From Vibrio sp. Isolate32 (GTDB lineage: Bacteria; Pseudomonadota; Gammaproteobacteria; Enterobacterales; Vibrionaceae), in assembly GCF_022397955.1 (NCBI RefSeq), contig NZ_JAKEUQ010000004.1, forward strand, positions 1 through 64,000: a DNA stretch of 64,000 nt, given 5' to 3'. This document shows positions 1 through 8,810 of this stretch, one piece after another (the stretch's first letter is position 1; each line of letters starts with the position of its first letter). The notes below the pieces were generated by a model, which was not told the DNA's origin, made no database searches, and worked only from the letters and a program-made list of their open reading frames with translations. A program made the translations under genes and the position numbers.

Positions 1-678
1 TCTTTGCGGCTACGACCTAATCCTATCCAAATGACTTGGTGAGTCTTTGCGTCAGCGATGACCGTGGCATATCGATGTCCTTTAAAGATCGCGAACTCGT
101 CCATGACGAGTTGCCTTAGCTCTTCCCATTTCACTGGCGGTACTACTTGTTGAAGTCGGCGCTTATCTATCTCTTTAATGGTGTGCCAATGAACGCTCGT
201 TAACTGGGAGATATGCTTAATAGGAAGAAGAGGCAGTAGTTGTTCTATAGTATGCGCCCCATGAACCCACGGGGCGGTGTTGTTAATGTTTGAAGTTCCA
301 AGGTAGGAGCGCATCGATATCAGGCTCAGCTTTCGCGAGCTCTTTCATGCACTTGACCATGTAGTCGTAGAGGATAAGGCCGTTGGCTTTCGCTGTCTCG
401 ACGATGCTGTAAAGCATCGCGCTCGCATCAGCACCATTTGGTGTGTTCGAGAAGAGCCAATTTTTTCTGCCAATGGCCAGCGGTTTAATGGCGCGTTCAG
501 CACGATTATTATCGATAGATAAATGATGATACTCATGGATAGCCTCGGCCTCAAGACCACAAGGGCATTTCGCCTCAGAGTTAGGTTTAAGAGTCAGGGT
601 AATAAGTGATGCTGTCTGGTGAGACTTTACTATTTTAAAGCCTTCCCAGAATGAAGATAGGAAAGTATGATTCGGCAT
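1..678 (-). pseudogene. ISL3-family transposase, interrupted and truncated by the window edge
   Basis: Two separated pieces of one ISL3-type transposase are visible on the minus strand. The start (678 down to about 524) reads [18 protein letters not shown] and continues to a cysteine-containing CPCGLEAE segment, like the N-terminal zinc-binding part of ISL3 transposases. After foreign sequence the frame resumes at about 248-1 with IKHISQLTSVHWHTIKEIDK, then MDEFAIFKGHRYATV and VIWIGLGRSRK, typical of the region around the first catalytic aspartate. Roughly 60-70 family residues between the pieces are missing and replaced by IS66 sequence. The gene cannot make an intact transposase. The rest lies outside the window. 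Confidence 0.75.
249..523 (-). mobile_element. IS66-family 3' end (transposase C-terminus plus right end)
   Basis: Reading on the minus strand from about 523 to the stop at 285-283, the frame encodes [20 protein letters not shown], then [20 protein letters not shown], ending [10 protein letters not shown]. This is the C-terminus of the IS66 TnpC transposase. About 30 bases after the stop a GC-rich segment ends in GTATGCGCCCC (250-260, plus strand), resembling an IS66 terminal inverted repeat. ISL3 coding sequence resumes just beyond. The left part of the IS66 element is missing, so it is an immobile remnant fused in frame to the ISL3 N-terminus. Exact ends are approximate. Confidence 0.7.
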
Positions 679-826
679 GGAAACGGTAGTTTGTGTATGA
701 TTTTTGTTTGGCGACTAAACCCTATCACTTACTACCGTTTTTTTTGTTTTTAGTTCCCGCTAATCCGCGATGAACCTTTTTTATTGATTCGACTTTCTTA
801 ATTTTCAACAATATAGTTAGTACTTA

Positions 827-1555
827 CTATGGTTGAACCGCTTGGTAGGCATCAATAATATGCATCACTTGGCTAGGTTTACCTTGTTTCTCCTGCCCTT
901 GATGGATACGCAAGTAGTGCTGCAGTGTTTTAGCTTTGTACTGCCGAGATACCTTAATCTGCTCATTGTTGTTTGGAGTCCATATCTTATCACCGACGTT
1001 TGAAATCTCGCTTATTGTCGAAGTGTCTTCTCTTTCGCCTCGGTTATTGCTGACCAACAAAATCTCGTAGTAGCGGCGATTCTCTTCAATCAACACCTCA
1101 TCAATCAGACCGAACTTGAGCGATTTTAAGTGGCTTCTTAGCTCAAATTGCTGATGCACAGGGCAGAGCAAGAAATCGATCGTTTTGTCTGGATGTTGAC
1201 GATGAATAGCGTCCACAAGCTTCTGCGTTAGATCGCCACCGACTCCTGCAATGATGACGAGATGCTTGCCCGTGTGTTGTTCCAATGGGATTGCAGAGAC
1301 GTCCATGCAGTAGACTTGCCATTGGCTAGTGACTTTTTGTTGTGCCATCTCGCTTTGGGGAAAGTAACGCACCAGTTTGCTCTCTAGCTCGTTCATTAGA
1401 GATGGAACAATATCGACAAAGTGAATGTGAGGGGCTTTGTTATCCGTCAACAGTTGAACACCCAAGAAGCCATGATCACAGCAACAGTCCCAAATGTGTT
1501 GGTAGTCATTACTGACAAGGGAGTGGAGAGTTTGCAGTCGGTTACTTAGCTTCAT
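827..1555 (-). CDS. trmK: tRNA (adenine22-N1)-methyltransferase TrmK family
   Basis: A 242-residue cytoplasmic SAM-dependent methyltransferase of the TrmK/COG2384 family, which methylates N1 of adenine 22 in tRNA. The SAM-binding motif I region reads WDCCCDHGFLGVQLL (about residues 22-36). A second conserved loop, IIAGVGGDLTQKLVD, is followed by LLCPVHQQFELR, where the family carries the catalytic-loop P-x-x-x motif. Length is normal for the gamma-proteobacterial members. The ATG at 1555 has only a weak upstream Shine-Dalgarno. It stands alone on the minus strand, separated from the next gene by a terminator. Family assignment is confident; the exact tRNA specificity is inherited from the family. 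Confidence 0.82.
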   Translation of the reverse strand: MKLSNRLQTLHSLVSNDYQHIWDCCCDHGFLGVQLLTDNKAPHIHFVDIVPSLMNELESKLVRYFPQSEMAQQKVTSQWQVYCMDVSAIPLEQHTGKHLVIIAGVGGDLTQKLVDAIHRQHPDKTIDFLLCPVHQQFELRSHLKSLKFGLIDEVLIEENRRYYEILLVSNNRGEREDTSTISEISNVGDKIWTPNNNEQIKVSRQYKAKTLQHYLRIHQGQEKQGKPSQVMHIIDAYQAVQP

Positions 1556-1623
1556 AAGGTTCGTATCGTTGGAAAGGTGAGGTTGTCGAGTTGAACGCGC
1601 ATTGTAATGACTTTCTATAAAAA

Positions 1624-1660
1624 CAAAAGCACCGAGAGCGTGAACCCTAGGTGCTTTGTT
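1624..1660 (-). terminator. Rho-independent terminator after the GGDEF gene
   Basis: On the minus strand, AAAGCACC pairs with GGTGCTTT across a 16-base loop and is followed by TGTTTT. It lies about 40 bases downstream of the stop of the gene ending at 1698. Confidence 0.65.
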
Positions 1661-1697
1661 TTCATCGGTATCCGAGTAAGGGATTTATTAGGGCAAC

Positions 1698-3503
1698 TTA
1701 CGAAGCCTTTGCAACTGCCCTGATATGGCCTTCAACTCGATTTTTTCCAAGTTGTTGAGCGATAAGTTTTGCTTGCTCCGCAAGTGCTAGGGCTGTATCT
1801 GGCTCTCCCTCTATGTGTGAAAAACCGACACTCACGCCTACAGAGAGGCTGATGTCTGGCGTCACAATCGTTTTTTCTGCTACGCCAATTCGGCACTGGT
1901 CTAGTTGGAACTTTGCGTCGTTTGCGTCGTTTGCTTTGAATAATACCGCGAACTCTTTACCTCCAACACGAGCAAGACATAGTCCTTTAGGCTTCGGAAA
2001 GTATGAGCGCAGTGCTTCTGCTGTCTGCTTGATCATCTTGTCACCCACGGTTTCACCATAAGCTCGGTTTAAGTGATCAAAATTATCGATATCGAGTAGA
2101 GCGATATAGGTTTCTGATTGGTTGGCGTAGTTTTCCAATGCAAGATTGAAGCTACTCTTATTATCTAGTTGCGTCATCAGATCTTTGCTATTCAACTGGT
2201 GCTGAAGCAGTAAGTTAGACAGTGAGACTTCCGTGTAATCTCTGATCATACGCAAGATATTCTGGCTAATAGGTAAGTTCGCATTCACATATAACACCGC
2301 AATTAACTGCTGACGTGAGTATAAAGGGAGGCAATAGTGGCTCTGGTCTATTTTGAGTTTACGGGCGAGTGGATCAGCGTCTTTACCGTTTCGATAAACC
2401 ATAGCATTTTCGACAAAACGTTCTGAGAGCGCTTTGTCACAATGCACCGTTGATTTGTTCCCATGATAATCAAGCGTACTGAATGAGTGGTTCTCTGGTT
2501 GATATAGGCAGAACTGAATACCTTTATGGTAGGTAAAGTTATCCAAAATAGACTTCAGCTTGCGTTTAAAGCTCGCAAGGCCCTCTACTTTATTGAGCTG
2601 AGACAGAGATACGTTCAAACGGTAAGCAAGATAGTTTGCCCCAATCCACAGTAGCAGTAGTGAGCCTAACACCACGCCAGTTAAGGTAAATTGATGTGAA
2701 CTGGTTAGGATATCATGACGATCGGTGCCCGCAATAAACACCCAATTCAAGCTGTTGTCTGCATCAAATACCGATATTTTGAAGTTATCTTGATAGTAGT
2801 ACTCGTGCTTTCCGGCCAATTGCCCTTGTGAAAGTTGGTGGCTAATACCCGCATGATAGCTAATGGACTTCGAGCCAATTCGTTTTGGATCTGGATGGAA
2901 AACGAGTCGTTCAGTTGCTTTATCTACAACAAATACATAGCCATTATTTAGCGTTTTTAAATCTCTTAAACCTTGTGTGGTATGCAGTAAATCAAACTCA
3001 ATCCAGATTTCTTCGTTGAGCTTTTCGGCAGTGTGTTTAACCGCGAAAACCCATCGCCCACCTGCTTTTTGGTAAACGGAAGAGATATAGAAATCTTCAA
3101 CAACACCGTCTATTGAGTGCCATTGTATTGTGGCGATTTGTTCATTGGAAAGAGGAAGTCCACGGGTGGAGACGTAATGTTGGGAGTTAGGTTGGTATCG
3201 GATGATATCGGAGAAGTTTGGTGTTCTTTTTAGGATATTATCACTGAGTTCACGAAACTTTTGGTCGCTATAGTCAGTAGCGTTGGGTAAGCCTAGACTG
3301 GTTTCTAAGAAATAGAGTTTGCCGAATGCGGCCTCGATGTTGGAACGGATAGTCGCGCTTGCGATACGAATGTTTGATGCTGATTGGTTGGTTGCTGCGC
3401 TCTCTACTTTTTCTAATTGAGCTGCTGCGAGGTAAAGCATTCCTCCGGTTAATAAGATTATGTATGGTTTGAAAAGCCGAATAAGTGTTTTAGGTAAAGC
3501 CAT
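1698..3503 (-). CDS. Membrane sensor protein with degenerate GGDEF domain (GGKEF)
   Basis: A 601-residue inner-membrane signalling protein. An N-terminal transmembrane helix (about residues 8-27) is followed by a 240-residue periplasmic sensor that looks like a Cache domain, a second helix (about 270-292), a GAF-like segment (about 305-435) and a C-terminal GGDEF domain. The domain keeps LLDIDNFDHLNRAYG and a late SLSVGVSVGFS segment, but the active-site motif reads RVGGKEFAVLF: lysine (codon at 1956-1958) replaces the metal-binding D/E. Cyclase activity is therefore doubtful, and it may act as a c-di-GMP or GTP sensor. I chose the ATG at 3503, which has TTTGGA upstream, over the in-frame TTG at 3512. 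Confidence 0.8.
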   Translation of the reverse strand: MALPKTLIRLFKPYIILLTGGMLYLAAAQLEKVESAATNQSASNIRIASATIRSNIEAAFGKLYFLETSLGLPNATDYSDQKFRELSDNILKRTPNFSDIIRYQPNSQHYVSTRGLPLSNEQIATIQWHSIDGVVEDFYISSVYQKAGGRWVFAVKHTAEKLNEEIWIEFDLLHTTQGLRDLKTLNNGYVFVVDKATERLVFHPDPKRIGSKSISYHAGISHQLSQGQLAGKHEYYYQDNFKISVFDADNSLNWVFIAGTDRHDILTSSHQFTLTGVVLGSLLLLWIGANYLAYRLNVSLSQLNKVEGLASFKRKLKSILDNFTYHKGIQFCLYQPENHSFSTLDYHGNKSTVHCDKALSERFVENAMVYRNGKDADPLARKLKIDQSHYCLPLYSRQQLIAVLYVNANLPISQNILRMIRDYTEVSLSNLLLQHQLNSKDLMTQLDNKSSFNLALENYANQSETYIALLDIDNFDHLNRAYGETVGDKMIKQTAEALRSYFPKPKGLCLARVGGKEFAVLFKANDANDAKFQLDQCRIGVAEKTIVTPDISLSVGVSVGFSHIEGEPDTALALAEQAKLIAQQLGKNRVEGHIRAVAKAS

Positions 3504-3620
3504 GATATCCAAAGACGTGATAGATTCATTTTTAGAGTATGACCATACTAAACAGTTTTAGCCATCACATCAATGCAAATGATTCCATATAAAAGAATGA
3601 GTTTTGTGATATTCAGCTAA

Positions 3621-3653
3621 CAAAAAACCAGTTAAAAATATAACTGGCTTTTA
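3621..3653 (-). terminator. Rho-independent terminator after glgX
   Basis: On the minus strand, GCCAGTTA and TAACTGG form a stem over a T-rich loop, followed by six Ts. It lies about 30 bases past the glgX stop. Confidence 0.75.
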
Positions 3654-3680
3654 TGGTTTTTGCTTTTTTATTGGGTGGGC

Positions 3681-5660
3681 TTAACTTTTACTTAACTCAG
3701 TTTTGTTTGGTGAGTAGTGCAAAATAGCCATGGATGTCGGTGAGAGCAACATTTCCCCTTCCGCGTGATCTGGTTTGACATTTCTCAGGTTGGTATCACA
3801 TATCGTCACCCAGTTTTGTTCACGATCATTGGGTAAGCTGAAACGCGCTGGGACGTTGGTTTGGTTGATGAGGTAAATCAGTTCGTCGCCATCTTTACCT
3901 ATACCAAGGTGCAGTGCTACTGAACTTAAGCGGTTCCAATCATCATGCTCCATCAGCGTGCCATCAACACGGCTCCAGAAGATACGGTTAGAGTTGCGTT
4001 TCTCGCCACTGAACGCTTTGATAAAAGGCACCATGTATTTCTGGCGTGCGGCGATCATCTCAGATAGCCAAGTTTTGAAGTAGGTCTTACGCTCTGAATC
4101 TTCCCAGTTTAGCCAACTCGTCTCACTATCTTGGCAGTAAGCGTTATTGTTACCTTTTTGAGTATGGGATAACACGTCTGCCGTTAGAATGTGTGGAATA
4201 CCGAAAGCAAACAGCAGGCTCGCCATGAAGTTGCGTTTCTGCTTTTCACGAGTCGCGATAACCAACAGATTTTCGGTTTCACCCTCTACGCCGTAGTTTT
4301 CAGAGCGGTTGTCACCATGTCCATCACGGTTACTTTCTCCATTTTCTTCATTGTGCTTATGCTTGTACGAGACAAGGTCTTGCATGGTGAAGCCATCATG
4401 GTAAGTGATGTAGTTAACGGTGAGCTTGTAAGGCCAGTGCGCCGCACTGTAGATATCACGAGAGCCCATTAGGCGTGTAGCAAACTCTTTAAGGTAGCCT
4501 TGGTCACCACGCCAGAAACTACGTGTAATGTCTCTCAGTTTGTCGTTACATTCGTTCCAACCAAACGGGAAATTACCTACTTGGTAGCCATTTGGGCCGA
4601 TATCCCATGGTTCCGCGATTAATTTGGTCTCTTTAAGCATTGGATCCTGAGCCACAGCTTTAAAGAAAGCAGCTTCAGGGTTGTAGTTATCCCCTTCGCG
4701 TCCCAATGTAGCTGCCAAGTCAAAACGGAAGCCGTCGACTTGGAATTCGCTTACCCAGTAACGAAGCGTGTCCATAACTAAGTTGAGTGCTGGCTGGTGG
4801 GTGAGGTCGACTGTATTCCCACAACCGGTGAAGTTTGCGTAATGACAGCCGTGCTTGATATACGTGCGGCCATCTAACGCTTTTAGGTTGAAGGTTGTCC
4901 CGCCTTCGCCACCTTCTGCTGTGTGGTTGTACACCACATCTAAGATCACCTCGATTCCATTGCGGTGTAGCTCACGAATAGCTGTTTTGAGCTCTTTGAC
5001 GGCGTCTTTTTCTGCATAGCGAGGGTCTGGTACCATGAATAAATAAGGGTTGTAGCCCCAATAGTTCACTTTATCCATATCAAGCAGGTGAGGCTCGTGC
5101 ATGCAGGCCGTAACAGGTAAAAGCTGTAGAGAGTTGATGTTTTGTTGCTTATAGAATGTAAGCATCTCTGGGCTCACTAACCCCAGGTAACGGCCTTTAA
5201 TATTACTTGCGACTTCAGGGTGAATTTGAGATAGGCCTTTAACATGCGTTTCAAATATAACGGTCTCTTCACGGCTAATTCGTGGCTTTTCGACATCTTG
5301 CCAATCGAAGGCATCATCAATAACGACGCACTTGGCCATCGCAAAGCTTTTCTCATTACTATAAGGTGTGATGTAGTGGAGCGGCTCGCTTATCGCTTTA
5401 GCATAAGGGTCAGAAAGTAATATTGGACCATTATCTGTTTCTGCAATAAAACCGTATTTTTGCCCCGCCTTAATACCTTCGATAAATACATATCGAATAT
5501 CAGCGTATTCTTTGTCCAATTTATAAGTTGTGAATTCATCGTTCTCATTAAAAAGAGCGAGTGAGAGAGATTGACAGTCAGGAGAATAAATAGAGAAGTT
5601 GCAGCCAGTGTTACCTAGCGTTGCGCCTAGCGGGTAAGGGCGAGCGAGCGTTCTAGTCAT
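3681..5660 (-). CDS. glgX: Glycogen debranching enzyme GlgX (GH13 isoamylase type)
   Basis: A 659-residue cytoplasmic alpha-1,6-glucosidase that removes short branches left after phosphorylase trims glycogen. The N-terminal CBM48-like domain (about 1-140) begins with YPLGATLGNTGCNFSIYSPD. The GH13 barrel carries all four signature regions: DVVYNHTAEGG (I), GFRFDLAATLGR with the nucleophile Asp (II), LIAEPWDIG with the acid Glu (III) and YITYHDGFT (IV). Length and order match GlgX rather than secreted pullulanases, and no signal peptide is present. It faces away from lamB, sharing a 430-base intergenic region with MalT-like boxes, which suggests maltose control. The ATG at 5660 is the first in frame. 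Confidence 0.9.
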   Translation of the reverse strand: MTRTLARPYPLGATLGNTGCNFSIYSPDCQSLSLALFNENDEFTTYKLDKEYADIRYVFIEGIKAGQKYGFIAETDNGPILLSDPYAKAISEPLHYITPYSNEKSFAMAKCVVIDDAFDWQDVEKPRISREETVIFETHVKGLSQIHPEVASNIKGRYLGLVSPEMLTFYKQQNINSLQLLPVTACMHEPHLLDMDKVNYWGYNPYLFMVPDPRYAEKDAVKELKTAIRELHRNGIEVILDVVYNHTAEGGEGGTTFNLKALDGRTYIKHGCHYANFTGCGNTVDLTHQPALNLVMDTLRYWVSEFQVDGFRFDLAATLGREGDNYNPEAAFFKAVAQDPMLKETKLIAEPWDIGPNGYQVGNFPFGWNECNDKLRDITRSFWRGDQGYLKEFATRLMGSRDIYSAAHWPYKLTVNYITYHDGFTMQDLVSYKHKHNEENGESNRDGHGDNRSENYGVEGETENLLVIATREKQKRNFMASLLFAFGIPHILTADVLSHTQKGNNNAYCQDSETSWLNWEDSERKTYFKTWLSEMIAARQKYMVPFIKAFSGEKRNSNRIFWSRVDGTLMEHDDWNRLSSVALHLGIGKDGDELIYLINQTNVPARFSLPNDREQNWVTICDTNLRNVKPDHAEGEMLLSPTSMAILHYSPNKTELSKS

Positions 5661-5841
5661 TGCTTGATTTCTTGTTCGTTTATCAACATCAGTGAGCTAT
5701 TAGTAAAAGGCTTTGTCACAGTAAGGTCAAGCATCTTCACAGATTAATTACGGTAAAAAAATAATTGATCGATGAAGTTCAAATTATATATTTGAAGTAG
5801 ATCTCACTTATGCTGAATAATTAGATCTTCGTGCTGTCTAC

Positions 5842-5952
5842 TCCTCCTAGATTAAGTGATCCACCTCTTTAAAACACCATTCTGTTTATTTTCTACTCCC
5901 CTCTAGTCCCCCTTAATTTAGTTGGGGGTGGAGGAAGTCAAACTTGTCATCC
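5842..5952. promoter_or_regulatory. Cluster of MalT-like boxes in the glgX-lamB intergenic region
   Basis: Three matches to the MalT core GGA(T/G)GA are visible: reverse at 5842-5847 (TCCTCC), forward at 5930-5935 (GGAGGA inside GGGGGTGGAGGAAG) and reverse at 5947-5952 (TCATCC, reading GAGGGGATGA on the minus strand, close to the classic GGGGATGAGG). Several further runs of CCCC/GGGG lie between. The remaining parts of the 5661-6092 gap are AT-rich with no other gene. Activation of lamB by MalT is established in enterics; applying it here is inference from site matches and gene content. Confidence 0.6.
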
Positions 5953-6092
5953 CCTCTTAATATTGGCTCCGTTGAAACGAATCAGGGGAAACCCTAAACC
6001 TCTCTATCTTACGTCCGCCATAACTGCCTTTGGTTGTCGCAAGAGAGCAAAATATAAAAATCTAAAATAAATCGTCCTTAATGGAGTTAAGA

Positions 6093-7331
6093 ATGAAAAA
6101 AGTAAGTTTGATTGCTGCTGCAGTGGCGACTACGCTAGCTGCTGGCTCTGCGTTCGCTGTTGACTTTAATGGTTACATGCGCGCTGGTACTGGTATCAGC
6201 GGCAACGGTAATGGTGATATCTCAGTTAATAAAACGGGTATTGGTCGTTTAGGTAACGAAAATGACAACTATTCTGAGTTTGGCTTGGCTGAAGAACTAA
6301 AAACTGGTGAGCAAACGTGGCGCGTTGAGTCAATGATTGCTTCTGGTGCACCAGGCGCAAATGGTTGGGAAGATTCTGATTTTAACGTTGCTCAGTTCGC
6401 AGTTAAAGCGAAAGGCGTTCTATCTTTCGACCAAGAAGCGACTCTTTGGGCTGGTAAAACATACTACCAACGTAAAGATATCCATATCACTGACTTCTAC
6501 TTCCTAAACACATCTGGTACTGGTGGTGGTGTTGAAAACATCTCAATCGGTGACCAAAAGCTATCTGTTGCACTAATCCAAGATGGCGCGACTGATGATT
6601 CAACTGGCTACATCTTTGATGCTCGTCTAGCGAATATCGACCTATGGCAAGATGCATCTCTAGAATTAGCATTGGCATACAATTTCGCAACTGATTCAAA
6701 TGACGCAAGCGAGTCTGCTGACGACGGCCTACTAGCTTCTGCAATTGTACATCAAGGAACGAGCAACGGTTTCCACCAAACAGTACTTCAGTACGGTACT
6801 AACGGTTACGGCGTACAAGCTGCAAACTTCTGGGGTTCTGGTTCTTACTACGCACGTGGTACTGAAGCATTCAACGAAGCATCTGGTTTCCGTCTAATTA
6901 ACTGGGGTGTAATGAACCTTGGCGAATCTTGGGAAATGGGTCACCAACTAGCTTACCTAGCAGGTAGCGATATCGGTGGTCAAATTGGTGGCGACGGTGA
7001 CGACTCTAATAAAGCGACAGGCAAAACTTTTGACATCGACCAGTACTCTGCTGTAGTTCGTCCAATGTACAAGTGGAACGACACAATGCGCACAGTATTT
7101 GAAGCTGGCTACAACGCTGGTGAGCGTATTGCTGATGGTGGTCTAGCGAAAGAAGACTTCGGTAACGCTAAATTCACAGTAGCTCAAGCTTGGGCTATGG
7201 GTGACAGCTTCTGGGCTCGTCCTGAAATCCGCGTTTACGGCTCTTACATCCTAGATACTGAAAACAAAGATGCATTCAACGGCGACGATACAGAGTATGT
7301 ATTCGGTATCCAAGCTGAAGCTTGGTGGTAA
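6093..7331 (+). CDS. lamB: Maltoporin LamB
   Basis: A 412-residue outer-membrane sugar channel for maltose and maltodextrins. I place the start at the ATG at 6093, preceded by GGAG at 6083-6086 and followed by a clean signal peptide, MKKVSLIAAAVATTLAAGSA, cleaved near Ala22. The mature protein opens VDFNGYMRAGTGISGNG, the expected first strand of LamB porins. It is rich in alternating aromatic beta strands and ends in aromatic residues (AEAWW), the usual outer-membrane assembly signal. The upstream region carries MalT-like boxes, and malM follows after a terminator, as in other Vibrio maltose loci. Confidence 0.92.
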   Translation: MKKVSLIAAAVATTLAAGSAFAVDFNGYMRAGTGISGNGNGDISVNKTGIGRLGNENDNYSEFGLAEELKTGEQTWRVESMIASGAPGANGWEDSDFNVAQFAVKAKGVLSFDQEATLWAGKTYYQRKDIHITDFYFLNTSGTGGGVENISIGDQKLSVALIQDGATDDSTGYIFDARLANIDLWQDASLELALAYNFATDSNDASESADDGLLASAIVHQGTSNGFHQTVLQYGTNGYGVQAANFWGSGSYYARGTEAFNEASGFRLINWGVMNLGESWEMGHQLAYLAGSDIGGQIGGDGDDSNKATGKTFDIDQYSAVVRPMYKWNDTMRTVFEAGYNAGERIADGGLAKEDFGNAKFTVAQAWAMGDSFWARPEIRVYGSYILDTENKDAFNGDDTEYVFGIQAEAWW

Positions 7332-7367
7332 ACACTTAGCTTAACCAACCCTAAACTGTCCTAATTC

Positions 7368-7396
7368 ATAGCCGGCTCGCGTCGGCTATTTTTTTA
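7368..7396 (+). terminator. Rho-independent terminator after lamB
   Basis: ATAGCCG and CGGCTAT form a stem around GCTCGCGT and are followed by a run of seven Ts. It lies 37 bases past the lamB stop and may reduce read-through into malM. Confidence 0.85.
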
Positions 7397-7496
7397 AGGA
7401 ATGTACGATTAAGGTGATCGTGCCCTAGGTGAATAGTTTTCTTTGTGGTAATTAAAGTTAGTAAATTTCTTAAAAAAATAACAAGAAGGAAGAGTT

Positions 7497-8324
7497 ATGT
7501 ATTTTAAAGCTCTAATGTTGAGTGGCTGTGTTGTGTTGGCCGGTTGTCAATCTGCACAAGTTGTAGAGCAAGTGCAAGTGGCACAAGCTGAACAAGTTAA
7601 CTCTCTTGCTGGTCTTCAATTTGCCCCGTTGAAGCTTCCAAGCTCGGCAATTTTCGATATAACACCAGACAGCCAAATTTTGAACTATCAGGGTATAAAC
7701 AGCCCTGTAGTAGCGATCGAGCTACCAGCGGATCGTGGTGAATATTCTATTAAGATCACAAGTATGATCGGCGACACTGCGTTTGTTCCTAATGCGGTTA
7801 TTTATGATAAAAATGGTCGTGAGTTAGAGCGTTACGGTAAAGATAGCTTCGAATACGCGAAGCCTAGGCTGCATTTGGGCAACCGCCTTGTCGCAGAAAA
7901 CGATTTTTACCCTCCGACAACCGCTGAGTCTGTTTACTTAGTTATCTACACAGAACAAGAAGACCTTGATGGTTTTACTGATGTTATTCACCCTGCTCGT
8001 TTAGACGCGGAAGGCCGTGGTAACTACTTACCAGAAGTAGAAGATATTCCAGTTCCAAACTCAAACGTTGGTAAAATCGAAGTCGCTATTGATCGAGTTG
8101 GTTTCTTCTCGTTCGGTTCAAGCAGTGAATCTAACGCTAAGCCAGCGGCAGCAGCGAAGGTTGAAACAATTCAACCAGAGACACAAACTTACTACCACAA
8201 TGCGATCAAAGCCGCTGTCGAAGCAGACAATATTCCAAAAGCTTTGGGTCTATTAGACGAAGCGAAAGCACTAGGCATTGAAGGCGCACAAGAAGTCTTT
8301 GTAAAAGCAGTCAATAAAAAGTAA
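7497..8324 (+). CDS. malM: Maltose operon periplasmic protein MalM (lipoprotein form)
   Basis: A 275-residue envelope protein of the MalM family, the conserved but poorly understood last partner of malK-lamB operons. The N-terminus is a lipoprotein signal with lipobox VLAGC around residue 17, so it is probably lipid-anchored. Conserved features include LAGLQFAPLKLPSSAIFDIT and a central beta-rich domain (about 50-170). A low-complexity Ala-rich linker (about residue 210) leads to a helical tail that looks like a single TPR-type hairpin. The ATG at 7497 has a good AAGGA site. It follows lamB by 165 bases, in the usual gene order. Confidence 0.85.
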   Translation: MYFKALMLSGCVVLAGCQSAQVVEQVQVAQAEQVNSLAGLQFAPLKLPSSAIFDITPDSQILNYQGINSPVVAIELPADRGEYSIKITSMIGDTAFVPNAVIYDKNGRELERYGKDSFEYAKPRLHLGNRLVAENDFYPPTTAESVYLVIYTEQEDLDGFTDVIHPARLDAEGRGNYLPEVEDIPVPNSNVGKIEVAIDRVGFFSFGSSSESNAKPAAAAKVETIQPETQTYYHNAIKAAVEADNIPKALGLLDEAKALGIEGAQEVFVKAVNKK

Positions 8325-8353
8325 CTGATACAACTACAAAGTCTGGTTTAAGA

Positions 8354-8380
8354 GAAGGGACCCTAATAGGGTCCTTTTTT
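8354..8380 (+). terminator. Rho-independent terminator after malM
   Basis: GGACCC and GGGTCC flank a short AT loop and are followed by TTTTTT. It lies about 30 bases after the malM stop. Confidence 0.85.
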
Positions 8381-8730
8381 ATTGTCAGCTATAAATGAAA
8401 TATTCACATTGGTTAAAATCAATTAGCTCGAAACAAGCGAGTTTATGAATGCTGTCGAATCTCGTGAGCCGTCGATTTTATTAAATACGGTCCTTAGTGG
8501 CGTAATATTCTATGGAGTAAATAGCTTTGTCCTCACAGAGCCTCTCTTTTCTCTACTTAATATACTTAATTCAAATATAGCGACTTACGGTTATTCGGGT
8601 TGCATTTTGTAGTGCTGATGAAGAAGAACTGTTCTACCTAGAACGCAAGACGTTAGTTGATCATAAAAAGTTGAATATGGCTCACGGATAGTAGGGAAGG
8701 CATTTTTAGGTTGGTGTTTATTGGGGGCAC
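8381..8730. other. Gene-poor stretch between convergent malM and pullulanase
   Basis: No convincing gene is present. A 30-odd codon open stretch on the plus strand around 8590-8690 (ending LERKTLVDHKKLNMAHG and a TAG) reads like the tail of a lost gene but has no start, RBS or recognised family. Chance cannot be excluded. Confidence 0.3.
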
Positions 8731-8755
8731 AAAAAAGGGAGACAGACGTCTCCCA
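8731..8755 (-). terminator. Rho-independent terminator after the pullulanase gene
   Basis: On the minus strand, GGGAGAC and GTCTCCC form a stem with a four-base loop, followed by TTTTTT. It lies 56 bases past the stop. Confidence 0.85.
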
Positions 8756-8810
8756 AAGGCTAGCTTTCGCTGGTTTTACTATCTGTTACTTAACTTTGAT
8801 CCTTTCAGAC

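Noticed and set aside
6487..6744. Coding frame on the strand opposite lamB
   Set aside because: It is a shadow of the highly biased codon use of lamB, with no RBS or family match; the same holds for long opposite-strand frames in pulA, malP, malQ and glgB.
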